This document shows, in pieces, positions 8,276-16,686 of a stretch of 64,000 nucleotides of DNA. The translations under genes and the position numbers were made by a program. The notes beneath the pieces are model-generated. The model worked only from the letters and a program-made list of their open reading frames with translations. It was not told the DNA's origin and did not search any database. The DNA is from Nocardia nova NBRC 15556 (GTDB lineage Bacteria; Actinomycetota; Actinomycetes; Mycobacteriales; Mycobacteriaceae). Within the stretch, counting starts at the first letter, position 1. Every line of letters starts with the position of its first letter. Location: contig NZ_BDBN01000022.1 in the NCBI RefSeq assembly GCF_001613005.1, positions 62,001 through 126,000 of the forward strand, given 5' to 3'.

Positions 8276-10053
8276 GACAGCCGCCGCCAGGTACTCGCGC
8301 CGCCGAAGATTCCGACCTGAATCGAACCGCTCAGCGAAACCCCGTCCATCCGCGAACTCGCCGCGGCGACACCGGTGTCCTGCACGATCGGCAGCACGGT
8401 CGCCAGATCCCACAGCTTCGGCTCCGCATCACCGATCGCCTTGGGCACATCCACCCCGCGCAGCGCCGCGTCGATCTGCGGTTGCAGCGAGGGATCACAG
8501 ATCCCGGCCACATTGCTCGGCGCCTTGCGGATGGCATCGATCTGCGAGGTGTCCTCCTGACCGGGCGCGGCGACCGGCGGACAGCCGTACCGCGAGGACA
8601 GGATCGTCGCCGGATCCTCACCGGCCCGCTCCCAGCCGACCACGGCATCGACGGTTCCGTCCGCGAGATCCTTGCCGTAGAGCTCATCGGCCGGCAGGCT
8701 GCGCACAGACGCATCGATTCCGGCGCTGCGCAGCTGGTCGGCGGCGGTGTTCGCGACGGCCAGCGTGGTCTGATCCTTGTCCACCGCGCCGATCCGAATC
8801 GTCAGGGTCCGGCCGTTCTTGGCGACCGGACGCGGCTGCGGCGCGGGCGAGGTCGTCGGATTACCCGCCGCGGGAGACTCGGGCGCACGGCCGAATCCGG
8901 CGTCGGCCAGCAGCCCGAACGCCTGGTCGGGAGACGGCCGCGGCGGGGCCGTCGGCGCGTATCCCGGATCCGAGGGCGCCAGGATCTGCGCCCGCACCGG
9001 ATCCACCCACGCGCCGGTCTCGGCGCCCACCGAGGCCAGCAACGCCGGATCGAGCAGCCCCAGCACCGCATGGCGCACCCGCGGATCGGCCAGATCCCCT
9101 GACCGCCCGTTGAGCACCATCTGCATTTCCCGCGCCTGCGGCATGATCGCGGTGCGCACCTGCGGAATCGCGGCCAGCTGCGCCTGCGTCGCGACACCGC
9201 CGTGCACCAGCGCCATCTGGGCGTCCCCCGCGCGCAGCGATTCGGCCAGCTGCGCCGGAGTTCCGCCGCGCCGCAACAGAATCTGATCCGGCACCGCCGG
9301 AGTACCCCAGTAGCGGTCGTTGCGTTCGAGCAGGATCTCCTCGCGGCCCGCGTCGGCCTGCTTCACCCGGAACTGCCCGCCGGAGATCGGATTCTGATCG
9401 ATCAGCCCACGTTCCACGGCCAGCGCCCGCTGGAAACCACCCGGTGCGTCCTTGAGCAGATGCGAGGGCAGCAGATCCGAAAACAGTTGCCGCCAAGCCG
9501 GATACGGCTGACTCATCGTCACCGTGACCGTCTTGCCGCCTTCCGAGGACTTCACATCGTTGATCAACCGGTAGCCCGCCGGATCCACCACCCCGGGCTG
9601 GCTGATCATCTGCTGCCACAGATAGCGGAAATCCTCGGCCGCGATCGGCGCCCCGTCCGACCACGACGCCTGATTCTGAATCTTGTAGGTCAGCGTGAAC
9701 TGATCCGGCTGCGCCGGATCCGACGGCGTCACATCCGCCGACACCATCAACGCCGCATCCGGCACCCAATCCGTTCCCCCGGGCACGGTCGGCGACGGCA
9801 CCGGACGAAACGGGCTCGGAAACACCATCGACGCAACGGCATTCGTCGCCGGCGACTGGTTCGACCGCAGATGCGGATTGAATCCGATCCCGATGTCGTC
9901 GACCGCCACCACCACCGTGGACTTCGTCGGCGTAGCCGGAGTCGTCTTCGGACTGTCGGTGCTCTCGATCGGCGGCGGCGGATTGGCGGTGCACGCGGTG
10001 AGCACTCCGAGCGCCAGCATCAGCACCAGTACCACGCGCCGCCCTGCACGCAT
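8272..10053 (-). CDS. lpqW: Lipoprotein LpqW, regulator of PIM/LAM synthesis
   Basis: A 593-aa exported lipoprotein with an arginine-containing N-terminus, a hydrophobic core and lipobox LTAC (Cys21 from the start used). It has an SBP_bac_5-type oligopeptide-binding fold: VVVAVDDIGIGFNPHLRSNQ near the N-terminus and DQFTLTYKIQNQASWSDGAP, a region conserved in the family. LpqW of mycobacteria is not a transporter subunit but modulates flux between phosphatidylinositol mannosides and lipoarabinomannan. The start at 10053 has GGGAG five bases upstream; alternatives at 10071 and 10068 are less well supported. It lies 45 bp after typA and overlaps mshB, as part of a conserved mycobacterial-type order. 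Confidence 0.9.
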   Translation of the reverse strand: MRAGRRVVLVLMLALGVLTACTANPPPPIESTDSPKTTPATPTKSTVVVAVDDIGIGFNPHLRSNQSPATNAVASMVFPSPFRPVPSPTVPGGTDWVPDAALMVSADVTPSDPAQPDQFTLTYKIQNQASWSDGAPIAAEDFRYLWQQMISQPGVVDPAGYRLINDVKSSEGGKTVTVTMSQPYPAWRQLFSDLLPSHLLKDAPGGFQRALAVERGLIDQNPISGGQFRVKQADAGREEILLERNDRYWGTPAVPDQILLRRGGTPAQLAESLRAGDAQMALVHGGVATQAQLAAIPQVRTAIMPQAREMQMVLNGRSGDLADPRVRHAVLGLLDPALLASVGAETGAWVDPVRAQILAPSDPGYAPTAPPRPSPDQAFGLLADAGFGRAPESPAAGNPTTSPAPQPRPVAKNGRTLTIRIGAVDKDQTTLAVANTAADQLRSAGIDASVRSLPADELYGKDLADGTVDAVVGWERAGEDPATILSSRYGCPPVAAPGQEDTSQIDAIRKAPSNVAGICDPSLQPQIDAALRGVDVPKAIGDAEPKLWDLATVLPIVQDTGVAAASSRMDGVSLSGSIQVGIFGGASTWRRLS

Positions 10054-10098
10054 ACGAACTCCCGACATCACGAGACGTACTCTAGTGTTTTCGGCCTC

Positions 10099-12000
10099 CT
10101 ACGCGTTCTGGGCGGCGCGGTCGCGGGCCTTGCGACGCGACGCCTCGCGGCCGCGTTCGGTGGCGCCCAGGATCACCTTGCGCACGCGCACGATCTCGGG
10201 GGTCACCTCGACGCATTCGTCGGCGGCGCAGAACTCCATGGCGCCCTCGAGGTCCAGCTGCAGCGGCTTGGCCAGGGTCTCGAGCACGTCACCGGTGGCC
10301 GAGCGCATATTGGTCAGCTTCTTCTCGCGGGTGACGTTGATGTCGAGATCCTCGGCGCGCGGGTTGATACCCACCACGTGACCCTCGTAGGTGTCGGCGC
10401 CCGGCTCCACGAAGAACTGGCCGCGGTCGGCGAGCTGAATCATCGCGAACGGGGTCACCGTGCCGGCACGGTCGGAGACCAGCGAGCCGGTGTGGCGGGC
10501 GCGAATCTCGCCGGCCCACGGCGCGTAGCCGTCGAAGACCGCGTTGGCGATACCGGTGCCGCGCGTCTCGGTGAGGAAGTCGGTGCGGAAACCGATCAGA
10601 CCGCGCGAGGGGACGATGAACTCCATGCGCACCCACCCGGCGGAGTGGTTGCTCATCTGGACCATCTTGCCCTTGCGGGCGGCCAGCAGCTGCGTGACCG
10701 CACCCAGGTACTCGTCCGGGCAATCGATGGTCAGCTCTTCGAACGGCTCGTGCACCTTGCCGTCGACCTGTTTGGTGACCACCTGCGGCTTGCCGACGGT
10801 CAGCTCGAAACCCTCGCGGCGCATCTGCTCGACCAGGATCGCCAGCGCCAGCTCACCACGGCCCTGCACCTCCCAGGCATCCGGACGGCCGATATCGAGC
10901 ACGCGCAGCGAGACGTTGCCGACCAGCTCCTGATCCAGGCGCGACTTCACCATGCGGGCGGTCAGCTTGTGGCCCTGCACCCGGCCGACCAGCGGCGAGG
11001 TGTTGGTGCCGATGGTCACCGAGATGGCCGGCTCGTCGACGGTGATACGCGGCAGCGCCACCGGGTTGTCCACATCGGCGAGAGTGTCACCGATCATGAT
11101 CTCCGGAATACCGGCGATGGCTACGATATCGCCGGCCACGGCCTCCTCACCCGGCTTGCGCTCGACGCCGATGGTCTGCAGCAGCTCGGTGATCTTCACG
11201 GTCTTGACGCCGTCACCGTGCATCCACGCGACATTCTGGCCTTTGCGCAGGGTGCCGTTGTGGATGCGGACCAGCCCGATGCGCCCGAGGAACGGCGAGG
11301 CGTCCAGGTTGGTGACGTGCGCCTGCAGCGGGGCCGACGGGTCGCCCTTGGGCGCGGGCACGTACTTCAGCAGCACCTCGAACAGCTCGTCGAGGTTCTC
11401 CGCATCCGGCGCGCTGCCGTTCTCGGGGCGCTGGGTGGAGGCCTTGCCCTCGCGGCCGGAGGCGTAGAGCACCGGCAGATCCAGCGCCAGCTCGGCCGCC
11501 TCGGACGCTTCGTCGTCGAGGTCGGAGGCCAGATCCAGCAGCAGGTCGTGGCTCTCTTCGACGACCTCCTCGATCCGGGCGTCGGGACGGTCGGTCTTGT
11601 TCACGACCAGGATCACCGGCAGCGAGGCGGCCAGTGCCTTGCGCAGCACGAACCGGGTCTGCGGCAGCGGCCCCTCCGAGGCGTCGACCAGCAGTACGAC
11701 ACCGTCGACCATGGACAGACCGCGCTCGACCTCGCCGCCGAAATCGGCGTGACCGGGGGTGTCGATGACGTTGATCACAGTGACGCTGCCGTCGCCGTGA
11801 TGACGATGCACCGCGGTGTTCTTGGCGAGAATGGTGATGCCCTTCTCGCGCTCCAGATCACCGGAGTCCATCACCCGGTCGACCGGCTCGGCACGCTCGG
11901 CGAAGGCACCGGACTGCCGCAACATGGCATCGACCAGCGTCGTCTTGCCGTGGTCGACATGAGCCACAATGGCGACATTGCGGAACTCGACAGACGACAC
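10099..12000 (-). CDS. typA: Ribosome-associated GTPase TypA/BipA
   Basis: 633 aa, the usual length for this translational GTPase, which binds 70S ribosomes and supports growth under stress. G motifs are visible: AHVDHGKTT (about residues 13-21), DTPGHADFGGEV and VNKTDRPDAR. The C-terminal region contains the BipA-specific SNHSAGWVRMEF and PSRGLIGFRTDF. The GTG start at 12000 follows GGAGG with a seven-base spacer. It is first in the minus-strand series leading into lpqW and mshB. A C-terminal basic tail (ERGREASRRKARDRAAQNA) resembles actinobacterial homologues. Confidence 0.97.
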   Translation of the reverse strand: MSSVEFRNVAIVAHVDHGKTTLVDAMLRQSGAFAERAEPVDRVMDSGDLEREKGITILAKNTAVHRHHGDGSVTVINVIDTPGHADFGGEVERGLSMVDGVVLLVDASEGPLPQTRFVLRKALAASLPVILVVNKTDRPDARIEEVVEESHDLLLDLASDLDDEASEAAELALDLPVLYASGREGKASTQRPENGSAPDAENLDELFEVLLKYVPAPKGDPSAPLQAHVTNLDASPFLGRIGLVRIHNGTLRKGQNVAWMHGDGVKTVKITELLQTIGVERKPGEEAVAGDIVAIAGIPEIMIGDTLADVDNPVALPRITVDEPAISVTIGTNTSPLVGRVQGHKLTARMVKSRLDQELVGNVSLRVLDIGRPDAWEVQGRGELALAILVEQMRREGFELTVGKPQVVTKQVDGKVHEPFEELTIDCPDEYLGAVTQLLAARKGKMVQMSNHSAGWVRMEFIVPSRGLIGFRTDFLTETRGTGIANAVFDGYAPWAGEIRARHTGSLVSDRAGTVTPFAMIQLADRGQFFVEPGADTYEGHVVGINPRAEDLDINVTREKKLTNMRSATGDVLETLAKPLQLDLEGAMEFCAADECVEVTPEIVRVRKVILGATERGREASRRKARDRAAQNA

Positions 12001-12161
12001 GTTGAATCCTCCTGCTGAATGAATGGGTTGCGGCCGACCCGCGCCGTAGCGGGTCCGAACAAGGCAGGTGGACTGATCTCACCGGACATGCGGCCAGCTA
12101 CACAGTACCGAAACCCGGTCGGCCACCGTTTCCGGCATCATGGTTGGTTACCCTGGGCCGC

Positions 12162-12338
12162 ATGGGCAAGGTGAAGGCCAAGGAGGTCGCACACCTCACA
12201 CCGAAGAAAAAGTGCTGCCGCAAGAAGAAGCGCTGCCTGAAATGCCCTGTCGTGGTCTCGAAAATGAAGAAGTGCCAGGCCGCCGGGGTCAAGGGCAAAG
12301 ATCTCAAAAAGGCTCTCAAACTCGCGCGGGCGGCCTGA
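12162..12338 (+). CDS. Small Lys/Cys-rich conserved protein
   Basis: 58 aa, strongly basic, with cysteines at 18, 19, 25, 28 and 38 in KKKCCRKKKRCLKCPVVV. A CxxC and an adjacent CC pair suggest a zinc- or nucleic-acid-binding knuckle, but I do not recognise a named family. The ATG at 12162 is preceded by little leader; an in-frame TTG at 12144 would add six residues. The gene lies between divergent typA and the pterin dehydratase, with a 29-bp gap to the latter. Low codon complexity reflects the Lys content rather than obvious transfer. Confidence 0.7.
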   Translation: MGKVKAKEVAHLTPKKKCCRKKKRCLKCPVVVSKMKKCQAAGVKGKDLKKALKLARAA

Positions 12339-12367
12339 GCCACGACCGCTGGGGTAGAACCGAAAGT

Positions 12368-12661
12368 ATGAGTACCCCATTGCTCTCCGACAGCGAGATC
12401 GCCACTGGGTTGCGCGAACTACCCGCCTGGACCCACACCGGCAGCAGCATCTCCCGAACCGTCGAGGCCCCGTCCTTCATGGCCGGCATCGAACTGGTGC
12501 GACGAGTGGCCGAATCCGCCGAGAAGGTCAACCACCACCCCGATATCGATATCCGGTGGCGGCGGGTCACCTTCACCCTCTCCACCCACTCCGAGGGCGG
12601 CATCACCCGCAAGGATCTCGCGCTGGCCGGCCAGATCGACCGCCTCGCCGATCAGAGCTGA
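12368..12661 (+). CDS. phhB: Pterin-4a-carbinolamine dehydratase
   Basis: 97 aa, the normal length. The active-site motif EKVNHHPDIDIRWRRVTFTL (about residues 53-72) carries the two adjacent histidines and the following Asp/Trp pattern typical of PCD/DCoH. The enzyme dehydrates 4a-hydroxytetrahydropterin formed by aromatic hydroxylases; in many actinobacteria its physiological partner is unclear. The M. tuberculosis homologue (Rv1159A) also neighbours pimE, as here, which supports the assignment. It converges on pimE with a 6-bp gap. Confidence 0.93.
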   Translation: MSTPLLSDSEIATGLRELPAWTHTGSSISRTVEAPSFMAGIELVRRVAESAEKVNHHPDIDIRWRRVTFTLSTHSEGGITRKDLALAGQIDRLADQS

Positions 12662-12667
12662 ACCGGC

Positions 12668-13936
12668 CTAACCCGCCACCGAACCCGCCGCGACCGCGGG
12701 CGCCGACACCGGTGTGCCCGGCCGCCCGCGCTGCGCGCCCGCCCAGATGATCCACAGATAGGTCGCGACCACGCCGAAAACGTAGATCGCACCCAGCCAG
12801 GCCAGGACGGCCGGGCGGGAGATCTCCCAGATCGTCGGCTGGAAGAAGGTCAGGATCCACGGAATGCCGACCAGCGTGGTCACCAGCCAGAATCCGGCCA
12901 CCACCCGTGCCCCCGCGATCGAACGCAGCGGACCGTGCACCAGCCACATCATCAGCGGCAGCAACCACACCCAGTGGTGCGACCAGGAGATCGGCGACAC
13001 CATCAACCCGAACAGCTGCACCACCAGCAGCACTCCGAGCCGATCGCCGAAATCGACCGCGCGCCAAGCGAACCAGGCCAGCACCACGGTCAGCAGCACC
13101 GCACCCAGCCACCACGGCCCGAACGGGATGCGGTGCCCCGCCACATACCAGGGCGCTCCCGCGTCGTGGCCGAGAATGCGGCTCAGCGCCCCGCGCAGCG
13201 ACTGGTTGACCACCGAACCGACCGGGCCGATGCGGTTGGCGTCACCGATCAGCGGCCCGAAATAGGTCCGCGTCTCCGACGGCGAGATCAGATAACTCAC
13301 TCCGATCGTCGCCGCGAACACCACCGCCGACCACACCGCGGCCGCCCACCGCCGCTGCGCCAGGAAATACAAACCGGTGATCCCCGGCGTCAGCTTGACG
13401 CCCGCGGCCACACCCACCAGCAGCCCCGACAGCCACCAGCGGGCGGAGTACGCCGCCGCCAGCCCGGCCAGGAGCAGGAACACATTCACCTGTCCGTAGT
13501 CCAGCGTCGTCCGCGTCGGCTCCAGCCACAGCCCCAGCGCGGTCCACAGCATCGCCGCCGCCCGCCGATCCGACTCCGCCGCCGAACCCGGCAAGAGCGC
13601 GAAAGCGATCCGCACCGACGCGTACAGCGCCACCACGATCAACCCGAACCACAGCAGCGTCACCAGCCCGAACGGCAGGAAATGCAGCGGATAGAACACC
13701 ACGGCGGCGAACGGCGGATAGGTGAACGGAAGCGGGAAATTCGGAGTCTTGTCGGCATAGACGAAGTCGTAGAGATGCCCACTGCCCAAATTGGCCGCGC
13801 CCTCGACGTATACGCGCAGGTCGACCACGTCGAGCCCGTGTGGAAGCACGAACATCAGCACCAGACGGGCCACGACCGATACGGCCAGAACAGCCCCGGC
13901 CACGCGGATGTCGGCCAAACGGAGGTGTCGGGTCAC
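12668..13936 (-). CDS. pimE: Polyprenol-phosphate-mannose-dependent mannosyltransferase PimE
   Basis: A 422-aa multi-pass GT-C (GT87) glycosyltransferase from the GTG at 13936; the open frame upstream to 14527 crosses noncoding sequence. The early extracytoplasmic loop has DVVDLRVYVEGAANL, containing an acidic residue expected of GT-C catalytic loops, followed by YDFVYADKTPNFPLPFTYPP. About ten hydrophobic segments follow. PimE adds the alpha-1,2 mannose that converts AcPIM4 to AcPIM5 on the periplasmic side. Position next to the pterin dehydratase and the Rv1157c-like gene matches the mycobacterial order, which is the main reason for choosing pimE over other GT87 members. Confidence 0.85.
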   Translation of the reverse strand: MTRHLRLADIRVAGAVLAVSVVARLVLMFVLPHGLDVVDLRVYVEGAANLGSGHLYDFVYADKTPNFPLPFTYPPFAAVVFYPLHFLPFGLVTLLWFGLIVVALYASVRIAFALLPGSAAESDRRAAAMLWTALGLWLEPTRTTLDYGQVNVFLLLAGLAAAYSARWWLSGLLVGVAAGVKLTPGITGLYFLAQRRWAAAVWSAVVFAATIGVSYLISPSETRTYFGPLIGDANRIGPVGSVVNQSLRGALSRILGHDAGAPWYVAGHRIPFGPWWLGAVLLTVVLAWFAWRAVDFGDRLGVLLVVQLFGLMVSPISWSHHWVWLLPLMMWLVHGPLRSIAGARVVAGFWLVTTLVGIPWILTFFQPTIWEISRPAVLAWLGAIYVFGVVATYLWIIWAGAQRGRPGTPVSAPAVAAGSVAG

Positions 13937-14318
13937 GGGCGGTAATTCTGCCCTCGCTTCCCGTCGTGCGTAGCCCCGGGCATACGTCGACGACGTGTCC
14001 ACCCTCAGCAGGTCTCGGCCCGCCTCGATTTTGGACTGACGGAGCGAAGGAGCGCAGCGACTGAGCGGAGGAGGGAAAAATCGAGGCCTAGGGGGCCGAG
14101 ACCCCGCCGAAGCGAAGCGGAGGCCAAAGATACAGGTTATGTTCTGATAACGCGCCGGGCGCGGTGATCGGAATTGCCGGGCGGTGCAGGCAAGATCACA
14201 CCCATGGCTGTACAACACGGCGGCACTGTCTTTAGAGTGTCGCGAAGCGATGCCCGCATCGCACGATGTTCTCGCATCACATGACGAGGTAACCCCGAGG
14301 TTAAGGACGGCAACACCA
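13937..14318. repeat. Divergent intergenic region with long hairpin element
   Basis: Between divergent pimE and the Rv1157c-like gene. GGTCTCGGCCC (14011-14021) pairs with GGGCCGAGACC (14093-14103), and CCTCGATTTT (14023-14032) pairs with AAAATCGAGG (14077-14086). This gives 21 paired bases with a small internal loop. The apical ~44 nt hold GGAGCG/GCAGCG-type iterations (14041-14070), and a similar GAAGCGAAGCGGAGG follows at 14109-14123. It resembles a palindromic intergenic repeat unit more than a simple terminator. No gene was seen in the rest. Confidence 0.6.
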
Positions 14319-15197
14319 GTGCTTCGCACCAGAGGAACGCGGTTCGCATTGTCCGTGCTGGCCCTGACAGCCGGCGCGACACTCGCCGCGTCGACGATCG
14401 CGGTTGCCGAACCGGCACCGAAGGCCCAGGCCGTTGATGTTCCGCTGGTCCCGGAGGGCGTTCCGGTCGACGCGATCGCATCGCTGGCTCCGGCCATCGT
14501 CGGCGCTGCCGCCCAGGCGGGCAACATCGCCTCGCCGGGCGCTCAGACCATTCTCGATCAGGCGATCCAGCTGCTCGAGCAGTCCAATCTGCCGCCGCAG
14601 GTCAAGCAGACGTTGCAGGCCATCGTCGCCTTCCTCAACGGCAGCGGTGGCGGCGGTCCCGAGATCCCGAAGAACGGTCCTGCCATCGCGCAGTTCCTGT
14701 ACCCGACCATCGGCAAGGACTGCATCGGCCCCGGTTCCGACTCGGTCGGCACCGCGCTCGCGGTTCCGGGTCCGGCCGAACTGCCCCCGCCCGGACCGGC
14801 CGCCGGTCAGGCCGGCTTCGTGTTCACCGCGCTGGGCACCAAAGGTCTGACGCCGCAGCAGAATCCGCCGATGACGGTCCAGTGGTACAACCTGGACAAC
14901 CACCGCGGCGGCACCGTGGCGCTGACCGACGAGGCGCACATCAACCCCGACGGTCCGGCCACCCTGTCGGCCATCGTGGACACCGGCCCGGGTCGCGTCG
15001 TCTCGGTGATCGCGGGTTCCCTGACCACCCAGCCGGCCGCCGATCAGGCGCCGATCACCTGCTCGTTCCTGCCCACGCTGGGCCTGTTCACGGTGGCGTC
15101 GGGCCCCGCCCAGGCCGCGGCTCCGGTGAACCCGGCCGGCACGGTGCCCGCCGCGCACGCGGTGCAGCAGCCCGCAGCGGTACGCCCGCAGAACTGA
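14319..15197 (+). CDS. Exported conserved protein, Rv1157c-like
   Basis: 292 aa from the GTG at 14319, which follows AAGGACGG with an eight-base gap; the open frame reaches back to 14184 without such a signal. A Sec signal peptide (RTRGTRFALSVLALTAG, probable cleavage after AVA at residue 30) leads into an Ala/Pro-rich mature protein. The stretch AQFLYPTIGKDCIGPGSDS resembles the exported Rv1157c-type proteins of mycolic-acid bacteria. Two cysteines (in KDCIG and ITCSF) may form a disulphide. Its position next to pimE also fits. The function is unknown; a cell-envelope role is inferred. A strong terminator follows. Confidence 0.75.
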   Translation: MLRTRGTRFALSVLALTAGATLAASTIAVAEPAPKAQAVDVPLVPEGVPVDAIASLAPAIVGAAAQAGNIASPGAQTILDQAIQLLEQSNLPPQVKQTLQAIVAFLNGSGGGGPEIPKNGPAIAQFLYPTIGKDCIGPGSDSVGTALAVPGPAELPPPGPAAGQAGFVFTALGTKGLTPQQNPPMTVQWYNLDNHRGGTVALTDEAHINPDGPATLSAIVDTGPGRVVSVIAGSLTTQPAADQAPITCSFLPTLGLFTVASGPAQAAAPVNPAGTVPAAHAVQQPAAVRPQN

Positions 15198-15211
15198 TCT
15201 CGAGCTCCCGA

Positions 15212-15250
15212 CGGCCCGGAGATGTCGCGAAGGCGACACTCCGGGCCGTT
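15212..15250 (+). terminator. Intrinsic terminator after the Rv1157c-like gene
   Basis: CGGCCCGGAG-A-TGTCGC (15212-15228) pairs with GCGACACTCCGGGCCG (15233-15248) around a GAAG loop, with one bulged base and one G-C/C offset. It is followed by a short T run. It lies 14 bp after the stop codon. Confidence 0.75.
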
Positions 15251-15299
15251 TGCTGTCAATGCGCCGTGGGATGTCCCCGACTGTGGTAGACCGCTAGGT

Positions 15300-15710
15300 A
15301 TGTCGACTGTCGATCAGCTCGAACGGTCTGCACCCGTCACGTCGGACACCGGCGCCGTCCCCCGCGGCCGGCGTGGGAAAGCCGGGCATTCGGTGATGTC
15401 GCGACGCTCCTACCGATCGGTGTTGTCCACCCGATCACATCGCTCGATCCTGTCGTTCCGATCCGAACGGTCGATCCTCTCGATCGGCTCGGCCTACTCC
15501 GTTTTGTCGATCGGCAGCGTCGGATCGGTGCTGTCGGTCGGTTCGGTGGGCTCGTTCTTCAGCCTCGGCTCGGCGTTCTCGGGCCTGTCGCGATGGTCGC
15601 TGCTGTCCTGGATGGGCGTGCGCGACGCACCCGAGGCGCGCCCGGCACTGACGGTCGTCCCGGACGAACCCGATCTGCTCGCCGACCCCACCTGCCACTG
15701 CCAAACGTAG
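15300..15710 (+). CDS. Serine-every-third-residue repeat protein
   Basis: 136 aa. From residue 31 to residue 103 serine occurs at every third position without exception, 25 in a row (S31, S34 and so on to S103). The two residues between serines shift from basic/aromatic (YR, HR, FR, ER) in the first half to hydrophobic/glycine (IG, VL, VG, FF, LG) in the second. The ends are different: a charged N-terminus (residues 1-30) and an acidic C-terminus with CHC near residues 132-134. No signal peptide is evident. I do not recognise a named domain, although (S-V/I-L-S-I-G)n stretches occur in hypothetical actinobacterial proteins. A regular three-residue solenoid or membrane-active helix is possible. 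It lies just after a strong terminator, so it has its own promoter. Confidence 0.65.
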   Translation: MSTVDQLERSAPVTSDTGAVPRGRRGKAGHSVMSRRSYRSVLSTRSHRSILSFRSERSILSIGSAYSVLSIGSVGSVLSVGSVGSFFSLGSAFSGLSRWSLLSWMGVRDAPEARPALTVVPDEPDLLADPTCHCQT

Positions 15711-15739
15711 GTAGCTGCCGATTCACCACGCGCTGGTGA

Positions 15740-16471
15740 TCACCACTGCCCGTACTGCGCGGTGAGGATGTTGTTCACATCCACTCCCACCCCGTCGACC
15801 GTGCGATCGTCGATCTCGACCTGGTGCAGATTCGCTGCCGGGTGCACGAACCCCTTCGGCGTCCCCCAATTGTGTTGCCAGTACCAGGAACCCAGGCCGG
15901 CGACCTTGGCCAGTTCGATGGTCGGCGCATTGGCGTAGACGCCGACATTCTCGTTGCCGAGCACCGATTTCCAGCCCTCGAGGTACGGCGCGATGAGGGT
16001 GGCGAAATCGACCGGCGTCGGATTGTCGTCGATGGAGGCGTAGATCGGCACCCCGTCCGGGCCGCCGGCCTCGCGGTGCAACTGCAGACCGCGGTCGGCG
16101 TGACGCTTGCCGGCCTCGAGCCCGCCCTTCCAATCCGCGGTGGCACCCTTGCCGAACTGGTAGCACGACACCACGGTGAGCCCGGCCGCGTGCAGCGCGT
16201 CGACCTCGCTCGCGCGCAACGGCTTTCCCACCATCCATTCCGCGCCCGGGCGCCGGTCGGAGACATAGCGAATCGCGCCGGCATGTCCCGCGGCGCGGAT
16301 CGCCGCCGCTTCGGGCACGCCGCCGGCATAGTCGAGCAGGGTGCCGAGGACGTTGTCGGCAGAGGCGGTCGGTGCGAGGACGGCGGGTGCGAGCGCGGCC
16401 AGACCGGCTGCGGTGGCGGCGGCACCGGCATATCCGAACAAGGTGCGGCGGGTCATCGGAACGGAACGCAT
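15740..16471 (-). CDS. Tat-exported DUF1906 glycoside-hydrolase-like protein, Rv2525c-like
   Basis: 243 aa from the ATG at 16471, which has AAGGAG 6-7 bases upstream. The N-terminus MTRRTLFGYAGAAATAAG has twin arginines at residues 8-9 and a hydrophobic core ending in ASA, a Tat signal. The mature part begins GTLLDYAGG and contains AIRYVSDRR, VSCYQFGKG, IYASIDDNP and VGVYANAP, matching the DUF1906 TIM-barrel fold. The M. tuberculosis homologue Rv2525c is Tat-dependent and linked to cell-wall properties. Substrate unknown; a peptidoglycan or arabinogalactan role is inferred. Confidence 0.88.
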   Translation of the reverse strand: MRSVPMTRRTLFGYAGAAATAAGLAALAPAVLAPTASADNVLGTLLDYAGGVPEAAAIRAAGHAGAIRYVSDRRPGAEWMVGKPLRASEVDALHAAGLTVVSCYQFGKGATADWKGGLEAGKRHADRGLQLHREAGGPDGVPIYASIDDNPTPVDFATLIAPYLEGWKSVLGNENVGVYANAPTIELAKVAGLGSWYWQHNWGTPKGFVHPAANLHQVEIDDRTVDGVGVDVNNILTAQYGQW

Positions 16472-16686
16472 CGAAAACTCCTTCGCGCTGCAGCGATATA
16501 GAGATCTCACCTGATGCCGGCCACCCCGCGGACCGGTGGAAATGCAAGCGTGTCCGGCGCGCCTTCCCCGACGACAACACTGCTGTCATCCACGCGCCGG
16601 AAGCCTCGAACGTGGACTCATTTCACCACATGCACATATGAACCGCTAGGCCAATCCGGTCACATGAACACCACAAGTAACAGGTG

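Noticed and set aside
9202-12018. 938-aa plus-strand frame
   Set aside because: Antisense shadow of lpqW and typA; both sense genes have clear family signatures.
12668-14527. 619-aa version of PimE
   Set aside because: The first ~197 residues fall in a noncoding region with a hairpin and lack membrane helices typical of the family; length from 13936 fits PimE.
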